Of a stretch of 13,099 bases of DNA, positions 6,845 to 13,099 are shown piece after piece. Numbering within the stretch: position 1 is the first letter of the stretch; each line of letters begins with the position of its first letter. Location: contig CAMLKY010000012.1 in assembly GCA_946480545.1 (NCBI GenBank), forward strand, positions 1 to 13,099, read 5' to 3'. Source of the stretch: an uncultured Acidobacteriota bacterium (GTDB taxonomy: Bacteria > Acidobacteriota > Blastocatellia > Pyrinomonadales > Pyrinomonadaceae). The translations under genes and the position numbers were made by a program. The notes under the pieces were generated by a model, which saw only the letters and a program-made list of their open reading frames with translations, made no database searches and had not been told where the DNA came from.

Positions 6845-7942
6845 ATGCTCGAGCTTGTTCTCGCAAACTTAAGAGTTCGTCCTTTCCGCACGCTGATCAG
6901 CGTGATCGGTGTCGCGCTGGGCGTCGTTCTCGTTGTGCTTTTCACCGGTCTTGCACGCGGGATGACGAACGATATGGCGAAACGCGCCGCGAACTGGAAG
7001 GCCGAGATCGTCTTTACGCGCCCGGGTGCGATGGAGCTGCAAAGCTCGAACGCATCGGTTAGCACGACATACGCACAGAGACTTCTTGAGATCGAGGGTG
7101 TGCAGTCGACGGTCCCCGTGATCCGCTATGTAACGCCGGATACGTCCGGCCGCTGGGGCATCAAACAGATCGACGGTGTCGACTGGGAACCGTTCGCCGA
7201 AATGAATGGTATGGAGATCGTCGACGGCCGTGCTCCTACTGCTATCGATGAGGTTATTCTCGACGAACGCCAGATGCAGGAGGACAACGTAAAGATCGGT
7301 GACAGCATGCATCTGCTTGGCGCGGACTATCGCATTGTCGGAGTATTCTCGCCCCCGTCAGGCTCGCGAACGAAGATGTCGCTCGCCGCGATGCAGCAGG
7401 CCCTCGAAGCTCCGGGCAAGTGCACGTATATTCTCGTCAAACTAAAGGATGGCGAAGATGTCGACGCGGTCGCCGCTCGTATCGATCAAGCGTTACCGGG
7501 AAACAAGATCAATCTCACGCGCAATTTGATCATCGACGCACAGGACCGAATACCCGGCCTGAATACATTTCTGCGGGTGCTCGTCGGCCTCGGAGCGTTC
7601 GTTAGCACGATCTTTGTTTTGCTCTCGATGTACACGACGGTGACCGAGAGGCGAAAAGAGATCGGTATCCTGAAATCGCTTGGGGCATCGAAGGGATTTA
7701 TCGTACGAGCGATCGAGGGAGAGGCCTTCATGATCGGCGTCTTAGGTGTTGTCCTCGGTTTGTTGGTCGCCCTCATCGCATCGTTCGGGATCGGCCGCGC
7801 CTTCGATCTTGCGTTCGAGTTCAGTGCGGGGTGGGTCGCGACCGCCGTCGTTATCGCGGTGGTGGGCAGTCTGTTCGGGGCCTTGTATCCGGCCCTGCGT
7901 GCATCCGCCATCGATCCGGTCGAGGTCATGGCTAATGAGTAG
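6845..7942 (+). CDS. ABC transporter permease, MacB/FtsX type
   Basis: This is a 365-residue protein with the MacB-periplasmic-core plus FtsX layout: transmembrane helix 1 at about 16-38, a large extracytoplasmic domain at about 40-240, then helices at about 243-266, 292-315 and 331-353. The cytoplasmic segment T-E-R-R-K-E-I-G-I-L-K-S-L-G-A-S at 267-282 is the usual contact with the ATPase, and the end I-D-P-V-E-V-M is typical. Members of this family are mechanotransmission or export permeases for lipoproteins, lipids, peptides or drugs; the cargo is unknown here. No ATPase gene lies next to it, so the partner must be encoded elsewhere. Its stop is 11 bases before btaA, so they look co-transcribed. 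The leader has no Shine-Dalgarno; the ATG is supported by the N-terminus L-A-N-L-R-V-R-P-F-R-T-L, standard for the family. Confidence 0.9.
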   Translation: MLELVLANLRVRPFRTLISVIGVALGVVLVVLFTGLARGMTNDMAKRAANWKAEIVFTRPGAMELQSSNASVSTTYAQRLLEIEGVQSTVPVIRYVTPDTSGRWGIKQIDGVDWEPFAEMNGMEIVDGRAPTAIDEVILDERQMQEDNVKIGDSMHLLGADYRIVGVFSPPSGSRTKMSLAAMQQALEAPGKCTYILVKLKDGEDVDAVAARIDQALPGNKINLTRNLIIDAQDRIPGLNTFLRVLVGLGAFVSTIFVLLSMYTTVTERRKEIGILKSLGASKGFIVRAIEGEAFMIGVLGVVLGLLVALIASFGIGRAFDLAFEFSAGWVATAVVIAVVGSLFGALYPALRASAIDPVEVMANE

Positions 7943-7947
7943 CAGGA
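7943..7947 (+). promoter_or_regulatory. Shine-Dalgarno of btaA
   Basis: CAGGA lies six bases before the ATG at 7954 and directly after the stop codon of the permease, consistent with coupled translation in one operon. Confidence 0.5.
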
Positions 7948-7953
7948 TCATTC

Positions 7954-9180
7954 ATGACGACACTCCAAACGGCCGTTCAGAGCGAGAGCATCGCAACGAA
8001 ACAGGGACTTCTGCAGAAGCTGTTTTCAGTTTGGTTCGACGCTTTCGTCTATAACCAGATCTGGGAAGATCCCCGCGTCGACCTCCGTGCCCTCGAGATC
8101 GACGACCGGTCGCGCATCCTGACTATTTCATCGGGCGGCTGCAATGCGCTGAATTATCTTCTCTCGGATCCCCGATCGGTGACGGCGGTCGATCTAAATC
8201 GACATCACATCTATCTCCTTAATCTCAAGCTCGCGGCGATCAAGCACCTACCCGATCACGAGAGCTTCTTTGCTTTTTTCGGCTTTGGACGCGGCTCGCG
8301 GACTGGATCCGATTACCTTCGGTATATTGCTCCGTCGCTGGACCGGGAGACACGTGTCTTCTGGGAATCGAACACGCTCGCGGGAAGCCTGATCTATGGC
8401 GACCGGATCACGTTCTTCCGTGACCGAGGTCTTTACGATCACTCGCGAAACGGATATTTCCTTCGCTTCTTTCACTGGCTTGCGAAAAGGCTCGGGTGTG
8501 ATGTCGAAAAGATACTCGAAGCGAAGAATCTCGATGAGCAGACGGCCATTTACGAGAAACATATCGATCCTTTCTTTGACAGCTTTCTGATCAAGTCCGT
8601 GGGAAAGCTTCCGGTGACGATGTTCGGTCTCGGGATCCCGCCGCAGCAGTATGACGAGCTCAAGCGCGATCTTTCGGATGGCGGGAGCATTATCGATATC
8701 TACCGGGCTCGCGTTCGACGTCTCGCGTGCAGCTTTCCCATCCAGGATAACTACTTCGCGTGGCAGGCGTTCGCAAGACGCTACGACACGGCGAACATGA
8801 GAGCCATTCCCGAATACCTTAAGAAAGAAAATTACAGCCACCTACGCTCGAATGCGGACCGGCTGACAACAGTGATCGGCTCGGCAACCGAACAGATCCG
8901 GGACAACAGACCGGGATCCTTCAACCGCTTCGTTTTCCTCGATGCTCAGGATTGGATGGACGACCGCGCAATCAATACTCTCTGGTTGGCTCTCGCGCAA
9001 AATGCTGAGCCCGGCTCGCGAATCATCTTCCGGACGGCCGGTGCAGCGTCCCCAGTCGAGGCGCAAGTCGGGGAAGAGATCCGCCGCCGATTTGTCTACG
9101 AAAAAGAATTGTCGCAGAATCTGTTCCAACAAGACCGCTCGTCAATCTACGGCGGCTTTCACCTGTACATAAAGGATTAG
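7954..9180 (+). CDS. btaA: BtaA: SAM:diacylglycerol 3-amino-3-carboxypropyltransferase (DUF3419)
   Basis: This is a 408-residue member of the BtaA/DUF3419 family. BtaA transfers the 3-amino-3-carboxypropyl group of S-adenosylmethionine to diacylglycerol, giving diacylglyceryl homoserine, the first committed step of betaine-lipid (DGTS) synthesis. Diagnostic features near the N-terminus are N-Q-I-W-E-D-P-R-V-D at 34-43, the SAM-binding loop I-S-S-G-G-C-N-A-L-N-Y at 58-68 and the following strand with V-T-A-V-D-L-N at 76-82 (Asp80). Further on there is D-A-Q-D-W-M-D, also seen in family members. The length fits the family. The enzyme should be membrane-associated through its lipid substrate. 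It is followed after 65 bases by btaB, the usual partner, which strengthens the call. The preceding FtsX permease in the same apparent operon is unusual. Confidence 0.93.
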   Translation: MTTLQTAVQSESIATKQGLLQKLFSVWFDAFVYNQIWEDPRVDLRALEIDDRSRILTISSGGCNALNYLLSDPRSVTAVDLNRHHIYLLNLKLAAIKHLPDHESFFAFFGFGRGSRTGSDYLRYIAPSLDRETRVFWESNTLAGSLIYGDRITFFRDRGLYDHSRNGYFLRFFHWLAKRLGCDVEKILEAKNLDEQTAIYEKHIDPFFDSFLIKSVGKLPVTMFGLGIPPQQYDELKRDLSDGGSIIDIYRARVRRLACSFPIQDNYFAWQAFARRYDTANMRAIPEYLKKENYSHLRSNADRLTTVIGSATEQIRDNRPGSFNRFVFLDAQDWMDDRAINTLWLALAQNAEPGSRIIFRTAGAASPVEAQVGEEIRRRFVYEKELSQNLFQQDRSSIYGGFHLYIKD

Positions 9181-9224
9181 CCGCAGAGCGCACAGGAAGC
9201 ATCTTTTAGCCAAAGCTTCTGCGG
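9181..9224. repeat. Inverted repeat / hairpin between btaA and btaB
   Basis: CCGCAGA at 9181-9187 pairs perfectly with TCTGCGG at 9218-9224. GAAGC at 9196-9200 also pairs with GCTTC at 9215-9219, so alternative stems share the right arm. CGCAGAG and CGCACAG at 9182-9195 are two adjacent 7-bp units. There is no T-tract, so it is not a standard terminator. It could be an mRNA processing or stability element, or an intergenic repeat relic. Confidence 0.4.
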
Positions 9225-9245
9225 TCTTTGTCGCAAGCGAGACGA

Positions 9246-9890
9246 ATGTCGGATACGTTCGAAAAGATGGACCGCATGTATCATCTGCAGCGTCATTTTT
9301 ACGATGCGACGCGGAAGTACTATCTGCTCGGACGGGACCAACTTCTGCGTGAGATGAACGTGCGGCCGGGCGAGACGGTCCTCGAGGTCGGGTGTGGGAC
9401 TGGTCGAAATCTTGTGATCCTGGCGAAGCGACATCCGCAGGCTCATTTCTTCGGTCTTGACGCCTCGGCAGAGATGCTGGAGATGGCGGACGAGAAAGCC
9501 GAGACCGCGAGACTGCAGAACATCACTCTCGCACATGTTCTGGCCGAGGACTTCTATTACGTCAACACGTTCGAGATGATGGAGCGCTTCGACAAGATCT
9601 TCTTCTCGTACTCGATCTCGATGATCCCGTCATGGCGTGATGCGATCGACAACGCGCTCAACAATCTGAAACCGGGCGGCGAGCTTTGGATCGTTGACTT
9701 CTACGATCAAAAAGACCTGCCTCGCACCTTTAGAAAGATGTTGCAGAACTGGCTGCGGGCATTTCACGTCCAGTTCTGGAGCGATTTGCTTCCGTATCTG
9801 GGGACGCTCGAGACAAAGGGCCTGGTGAGATTGAAGGTGACACCGATCTACAAGCGCTACGCTTTTATCGCACGTCTCGAGAAGGTCTAA
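9246..9890 (+). CDS. btaB: BtaB: SAM-dependent N-methyltransferase of betaine-lipid synthesis
   Basis: This is a 214-residue class I methyltransferase, close to the length of known BtaB proteins. Motif I, V-L-E-V-G-C-G-T-G-R, lies at 45-54, the acidic motif II residue is in F-G-L-D at 69-72 (Asp72), and the post-motif region carries L-K-P-G-G-E-L-W-I-V-D at 141-151. The N-terminal Y-H-L-Q-R-H-F-Y-D-A-T-R-K-Y-Y-L-L-G-R at 12-30 is the type seen in BtaB. BtaB methylates the homoserine nitrogen of diacylglyceryl homoserine three times to give DGTS. A plain class I methyltransferase could not be named so exactly; the call rests on the adjacent btaA. I chose ATG 9246 over an upstream in-frame TTG at 9228 because the family N-terminus begins there. 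Its stop overlaps the convergent gene by four bases. Confidence 0.88.
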   Translation: MSDTFEKMDRMYHLQRHFYDATRKYYLLGRDQLLREMNVRPGETVLEVGCGTGRNLVILAKRHPQAHFFGLDASAEMLEMADEKAETARLQNITLAHVLAEDFYYVNTFEMMERFDKIFFSYSISMIPSWRDAIDNALNNLKPGGELWIVDFYDQKDLPRTFRKMLQNWLRAFHVQFWSDLLPYLGTLETKGLVRLKVTPIYKRYAFIARLEKV

Positions 9891-10696
9891 CGCTTACGCG
9901 GGCACAATGTAAAAGGAAATTTGATCTCGACACCGGTGAGGTCGGATGTTGCGACGAAGGGCACGGGCCGTGTTTCGATGATCGAATCGTCCCTCACCGA
10001 AGCCGCCTTCTTTTTCGCCGCCTCGATGCGAGTCTCACATCCCGGGAACATGAACGTGCTCGCCACGATGTAGCCGAAGATAACTCCCTTCTGCCCCTTC
10101 AACATCTTCATTTGAAAGTTGCCCGAGTTGTCGACCGCATCCCAGCTATCGGCGACCGACGGGCGACCGGCAAGAAATTTGACCGTGCTGTTCAGAGCCG
10201 GGCTGCCATCTTCGTAAACGATTCTTCCGGAGATCGTCACGACCTGAGCGGGCCGAGAGGCCTTGACGGTGAAGCCGTCGAGAAACTGTCCGGGACCGAT
10301 CGTGATCTCGGTCGCGGTTGATCGGTCAGCACTTCCCGACGAATAGAATTTCGGATATGGATCTTCGGGTGTGATCTCGTTCTTCTCATTCCCGACGATC
10401 ACGTAGGTTCCAGGAGGAACGTTTTCGAAACGGAACGAGCCGCCTGGGCCTGAGCGTTCAATCTCAGTGAAGTACCGGTACGGTATGCCGCTGGCGGGAA
10501 GCAGGCCGAGCTTAACGCCCTCGAGGGGTTTTCCCTCATGGTCGATCACGCGCCCGCTGATCGAGTTATAAACTTCAAAAGTGAAATTCGCCTCGGCATG
10601 GCTTTGCGATAGAAGGTTGACGGTCGTGGAAACCGCAGTCCGCGAGCTGTATCCCTTTGTAACCCGATAACCGTTTATTTTTTCAGGCTCGATTCT
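9887..10696 (-). CDS. C-terminal part of the interrupted secreted protein
   Basis: This is the open frame after the TAA. The first in-frame ATG, at 10549, would begin inside a beta-sandwich module and has no Shine-Dalgarno or signal peptide, so it is unlikely to be translated on its own. The reading frame stays clean for 269 codons up to TAG at 9887-9889, which argues that the lesion is young or artefactual. Confidence 0.55.
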   Translation of the reverse strand, partial: RIEPEKINGYRVTKGYSSRTAVSTTVNLLSQSHAEANFTFEVYNSISGRVIDHEGKPLEGVKLGLLPASGIPYRYFTEIERSGPGGSFRFENVPPGTYVIVGNEKNEITPEDPYPKFYSSGSADRSTATEITIGPGQFLDGFTVKASRPAQVVTISGRIVYEDGSPALNSTVKFLAGRPSVADSWDAVDNSGNFQMKMLKGQKGVIFGYIVASTFMFPGCETRIEAAKKKAASVRDDSIIETRPVPFVATSDLTGVEIKFPFTLCPRKR

Positions 10697-11299
10697 TTAC
10701 TGGCCGGGCGGCAGTCCATAGACCTCGTATACGCCGTTCTCGTCGGTCTTTATCCGAAGGTCACGACCGGCCCCGATGATCCTGATCGGATGCTCATCGA
10801 GCGCCACCAGCCGTCCCTCCTGACCTTCCAGCACGGCCCGGTCATACTTGCGGACCATCCCCGAGATCCGGGTTCGCCGACGGACCTCCCCGATCTTTTC
10901 GAGATACTTGATATCGGCTGCGGCGCGGCTGATCTCATTCGAGCGTGAACACGTTGACGCAATGGCTGTCTCGTCTGCCAAATAGAACAGAAAGTCCTGG
11001 CCGATCTGATCTTCATTAAAGGTCCATATGCAGTCGGCCCCGCTTCCCTGCGCGAGAAAGTGTTCAGCACCAGCCTTCAGATTTCCCTTAAAGACTTTCT
11101 CGATACTAAGCACCGAAGAAACGATATACCCCGTAGGGCCCTTGTTGACTGAGTTGAGTTTCATCACGGCGACATTCTTCGCCCAAGCGAACTCCCGGTC
11201 GACGGTCGGGCTCTCCGCGCAAGAACATGCGAAGGCGGCTGGGGCCGAGAGCAGAAAAAGCCCGATGGAGAGAAAAAATATAGTTGCAACGTTTCTCAT
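10697..11299 (-). CDS. N-terminal part of the interrupted secreted protein
   Basis: This is the 200-residue product that would actually be made: signal peptide, CSC domain and an incomplete first carboxypeptidase-regulatory-like module. The start is taken at ATG 11299, because the signal peptide M-R-N-V-A-T-I-F-F-L begins there; an in-frame ATG at 11365 would add 22 residues that do not fit an exported protein. The region 11300-11428 holds no clear promoter for it. Confidence 0.7.
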   Translation of the reverse strand: MRNVATIFFLSIGLFLLSAPAAFACSCAESPTVDREFAWAKNVAVMKLNSVNKGPTGYIVSSVLSIEKVFKGNLKAGAEHFLAQGSGADCIWTFNEDQIGQDFLFYLADETAIASTCSRSNEISRAAADIKYLEKIGEVRRRTRISGMVRKYDRAVLEGQEGRLVALDEHPIRIIGAGRDLRIKTDENGVYEVYGLPPGQ

Positions 11300-11428
11300 T
11301 TCTACTGCTAAGACGAGATGACGCTCAGGATTAGTTGCTCGTAGCGAGAGAGGCAGTTGAATCAAATAATCTCAAGTATTTCTTTAATTAGCCAGGTAAC
11401 GAAAGACAGAAAAAGGCCGGATAAAATG

Positions 11429-11457
11429 TTGACCTTGTTTCATCGATGCAATATAGT
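11429..11457 (+). promoter_or_regulatory. Sigma70-type promoter of imuA-imuB
   Basis: TTGACC (11429-11434), a 17-base spacer and TATAGT (11452-11457): each hexamer matches the consensus at five of six positions. It is the best promoter in the window. Transcription would start near 11464, about 28 bases before imuA. Two inverted repeats overlap it, which suits a repressed, inducible promoter. Confidence 0.6.
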
Positions 11458-11472
11458 CATATTCCATGAAAC
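11437..11472. promoter_or_regulatory. Inverted repeat GTTTCAT-N22-ATGAAAC across the imu promoter
   Basis: The left arm (11437-11443) lies in the -35/-10 spacer and the right arm (11466-11472) lies just after the expected transcription start. Binding of a dimer or of two dimers would cover the RNA polymerase site. imu cassettes are normally under SOS/LexA control, so a damage-response operator is a reasonable guess, but the sequence is not a LexA box I recognise. Confidence 0.35.
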
Positions 11473-11484
11473 GCGGAATGACTA
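11454..11484 (+). promoter_or_regulatory. Imperfect hairpin overlapping the -10 and leader of imuA
   Basis: TAGTCAT (11454-11460) pairs with ATGACTA (11478-11484), and inside it TCC (11463-11465) pairs with GGA (11475-11477), leaving a 2-base bulge and the 9-base loop ATGAAACGC. The left arm lies in and just past the -10 box, so most of the symmetry would act on DNA rather than in the transcript. Confidence 0.3.
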
Positions 11485-11491
11485 ATTGAAA

Positions 11492-12136
11492 ATGCGACAT
11501 CTGAGTCTGGTAAAAAGTCTGTCCCGCGTAAAGGAAGAGCAAAAATACTCGGATGAGATTTTGCTCGAAGCGGCGGGACTCGCGCTGAGACGTGGAACGC
11601 TTATCGAGATGGCGGGAAATTCCGGTAAGACCGGTCTGTCCCTCTTATTGCTGTCAAAGCTGACCCGTGAAGGAGAGATTTGTGCCGTCGTCGATGCGGC
11701 GAACAGCTTCGATCCGTGCTCGGCGGTGCTTGGCGGGATCGAGCTTGAAAATTTGTTATGGGTGAAATGCGAAGGCGATATCGAACGTGCATTCATGGCC
11801 GCAGATTATCTGGTCCAGGCAAAAGGATTCGGGGCCGTGTGGCTGAACCTCAACGGCATTCCGCGACATCAGCTGAAACAAGTACCGCGAACTTTCTGGT
11901 ACCGGTATCGCAACCGCATAAAAGAGACGCCGACGCTGTTGCTCATCACCGCAGCAGAGCCCATCTCCGGCTCCGCATCGCAGGATGCTTTTGTTCTTTC
12001 ACGAGCTCGAACCGTCTGGTCCGGCAGCGGCCGCTTCAAACTGCTGCGCGAATTCCATCTCAGCATTCAGTCACGGAAGGAATTTTACGGAAAGCCGCTT
12101 CTGACAAAAGCGGAGTTTGATTATGGAGAGGTTTGA
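11492..12136 (+). CDS. imuA: ImuA-like RecA-fold protein of the mutagenic TLS cassette
   Basis: This is a 214-residue protein with a RecA-type P-loop domain. Walker A is G-N-S-G-K-T-G at 42-48, and A-V-V-D-A-A-N-S-F-D-P at 65-75 follows, as in RecA/ImuA proteins. L-L-L-I-T-A-A-E at 149-156 could be a later core strand. It is shorter than RecA, and the final Walker-A residue is Gly rather than a hydroxyl after Lys-Thr, so ATPase activity is uncertain. ImuA acts with ImuB and the polymerase DnaE2 in damage-induced mutagenesis. ATG 11492 is chosen; an in-frame TTG at 11486 is possible. The ribosome site is weak. It is separated from imuB by only 9 bases, so they form one transcript. Without that neighbour the call would only be 'RecA-like ATPase'. 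Confidence 0.8.
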   Translation: MRHLSLVKSLSRVKEEQKYSDEILLEAAGLALRRGTLIEMAGNSGKTGLSLLLLSKLTREGEICAVVDAANSFDPCSAVLGGIELENLLWVKCEGDIERAFMAADYLVQAKGFGAVWLNLNGIPRHQLKQVPRTFWYRYRNRIKETPTLLLITAAEPISGSASQDAFVLSRARTVWSGSGRFKLLREFHLSIQSRKEFYGKPLLTKAEFDYGEV

Positions 12137-12145
12137 CGGACCTTC

Positions 12146-13099
12146 ATGAAACTGTACGCCTGCATAATTTCACCTGATGTAAAGCGCGATCGTAATGCCC
12201 TGCTTTCGGTCGCCGGTCAGTTCTCTTACACCATCGAGATACTGGCCGACGGAATTTTGTTCGATGTCAGCGGGCTTCAGAACCTTATCGGCGATGTAAA
12301 TAAGATCGCGCAGAAGATACTCGGCGAGCTGAAAAAGAATTCCATCCCGGGAAGCATCGCGGTCGATAAGACGACCGAGGCCGCGACATTGCTTGCCCGG
12401 GAGAATGCTGCCATTTCCAAGGTCCGCATCGCTTCGTCGGAAGCCTTCTCTCAAATTCCTCTGCAAAGTCTTTTGATCGAAGACGACATGCTGAATGTTT
12501 TCCGGGATCTCGGTATCAGAAGCATTCACGATCTTCGGCAGGTCCCAAAGGACGCTCTCATCCAGCGTTATGGCCAGCAGTTCAAAAACGTCATCGACGT
12601 CATCGAACAAAAGGGCAGCCGACTTCTGACGCCAAATATAAAAGAGAACAAAGTCAGCTGGAATTACAACCTCGACTTCCCTGTCGACGACTTTGAACAG
12701 CTTGTCTTTATTCTCAATCACGGGCTCGACAAGCTTTTGAACGAGACAGAGGCGTATGGTTTCAGCACCGAGCAGCTCGACATCTTTTTTCGCTTGCAGG
12801 ACAAGACAGAGCGAAGTTACGAGATAAAAACTTCGTTTCCGACGCTCGACAAAACATTCTGGTTGAAGCTTATAAATCTTCGGATCTCGCTTGATCCGCC
12901 GGGGTCCGAGATCGTCGCTATCGCGGTCACATCACATTTCACACCACCGCGGCCAGCCCAGCGTGGGCTATACGCAGTCTCGCGTCCCGATCCTGAACGC
13001 CTGCTTCTGACGGTAAACAAGCTGAAGAAACTAGTCGGTGAGAGAAACGTCGGTGTGCCGGTGATATTGGATGAGCGAGTTGAGAAGGCGTTCGCGTTG
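12146..13099 (+). CDS. imuB: ImuB-like Y-family DNA polymerase homologue (3' end cut by window edge)
   Basis: The frame is open from ATG 12146 to the last base (318 codons). It follows the ImuB/Y-family plan: palm strand I-L-A-D-G-I-L-F-D-V-S-G-L at 32-44, D-A-type helix and L-A-R about residue 83-85, then a thumb with helix-hairpin-helix L-G-I-R-S-I-H-D-L-R-Q-V-P at about 122-134. A little-finger domain starts near 175 and includes the late motif V-G-E-R-N-V-G-V-P-V-I-L-D. At the position of the polymerase catalytic Asp-Glu pair it has Asp35-Gly36. The segment from the start to the palm strand is very short, so the N-terminal strand bearing the first catalytic Asp is missing or vestigial. 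ImuB is a non-catalytic adaptor that links ImuA and DnaE2 to the sliding clamp. dnaE2 may follow outside the window. Confidence 0.82.
   Translation, partial: MKLYACIISPDVKRDRNALLSVAGQFSYTIEILADGILFDVSGLQNLIGDVNKIAQKILGELKKNSIPGSIAVDKTTEAATLLARENAAISKVRIASSEAFSQIPLQSLLIEDDMLNVFRDLGIRSIHDLRQVPKDALIQRYGQQFKNVIDVIEQKGSRLLTPNIKENKVSWNYNLDFPVDDFEQLVFILNHGLDKLLNETEAYGFSTEQLDIFFRLQDKTERSYEIKTSFPTLDKTFWLKLINLRISLDPPGSEIVAIAVTSHFTPPRPAQRGLYAVSRPDPERLLLTVNKLKKLVGERNVGVPVILDERVEKAFAL

Larger units (their letters stand above)
9887..11299 (-). pseudogene. Secreted CSC (TIMP/NTR-like) plus carboxypeptidase-regulatory-like protein, interrupted by TAA
   Basis: A single frame of 470 codons is interrupted only by TAA at 10697-10699 (codon 201). 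Residues 1-24 are a signal peptide with cleavage before Cys25. C-S-C at 25-27 starts a domain to about 135 that resembles bacterial TIMP/NTR-like domains, with further Cys at 90 and 117 that could pair. Residues about 142-200 begin a carboxypeptidase-regulatory-like (transthyretin-type) fold ending in G-L-P-P-G-Q. After the stop the frame continues at once with the natural end of that motif (R-I-E-P-E-K). Two more such modules follow: I-S-G-R-V-I-D-H-E-G-K-P with F-E-N-V-P-P-G-T-Y, then I-S-G-R-I-V-Y-E-D-G-S-P. The usual residue after P-P-G-x is Tyr, so TAC or TAT to TAA is the likely event. It is either a recent nonsense mutation, a base error, or read-through. The protein was probably exported; its function is unknown. 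Confidence 0.78.

Noticed and set aside
8248..8841. A 197-codon minus-strand open frame inside btaA
   Set aside because: BtaA family similarity on the plus strand covers the same bases, so this frame is a shadow.
11380..11491. A classical LexA box (GAAC-N4-GTTC or GTTC-N7-GTTC) before imuA
   Set aside because: I did not see either pattern in this stretch. Only the non-standard inverted repeats are present, so LexA control is left as a hypothesis.

Overview
The window looks like a piece of chromosome from a moderately GC-rich, Gram-negative-type environmental bacterium. My best guess is Acidobacteriota, class Blastocatellia (Pyrinomonadaceae-like). The clues are a secreted DUF4097 protein, a secreted CSC-type (TIMP/NTR-like) plus carboxypeptidase-regulatory-like protein, an imuA-imuB pair with a very short ImuB N-terminus, and heptamer-phased intergenic repeats. 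This placement is inference from gene style, since there is no rRNA or other marker gene. I see no tRNA, rRNA, IS element, CRISPR array or phage gene.

Layout. (1) 1-1576, minus: a secreted double-DUF4097 protein with a coiled-coil linker, cut by the left edge. (2) 1849-3078, plus: a PHP-domain metal-dependent hydrolase, followed by a clear intrinsic terminator. (3) 3153-4362: an MgtA/SqdX-type GT4 glycosyltransferase broken by a frameshift near 3687. It abuts a zinc-ribbon membrane protein (4363-5112). (4) 5109-5351, minus: a small three-helix membrane protein that overlaps the previous gene tail-to-tail by 4 bases. (5) 5395-6744: an intact second GT4 glycosyltransferase. (6) 6742-6837: a cluster of about ten degenerate 7-bp repeats in three blocks of alternating orientation. 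(7) 6845-9890: an apparent operon of an FtsX/MacB-type ABC permease, btaA and btaB, the two enzymes of betaine-lipid (DGTS) synthesis. (8) 9887-11299, minus: the CSC/carboxypeptidase-regulatory-like protein, interrupted by one in-frame TAA at codon 201. (9) 11429-13099: a well-formed promoter with overlapping inverted repeats driving imuA-imuB, the mutagenic translesion-synthesis cassette. ImuB runs off the right edge.

How the genes may work together. BtaA and BtaB turn diacylglycerol into a phosphorus-free betaine lipid. In other bacteria this is part of membrane remodelling when phosphate is scarce. The GT4 enzyme at 3153 has the look of lipid glycosyltransferases that act on diacylglycerol-type acceptors, so 1849-9890 could be a polar-lipid remodelling neighbourhood. 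That link is a hypothesis, because no Pho-box-like site was recognised. The imu cassette at the right is a separate, presumably damage-inducible unit.

Two genes carry clean single lesions, a frameshift and a nonsense codon, in otherwise well-preserved reading frames. These are either recent pseudogenes or sequence errors. The frameshift junction is not at a homopolymer.
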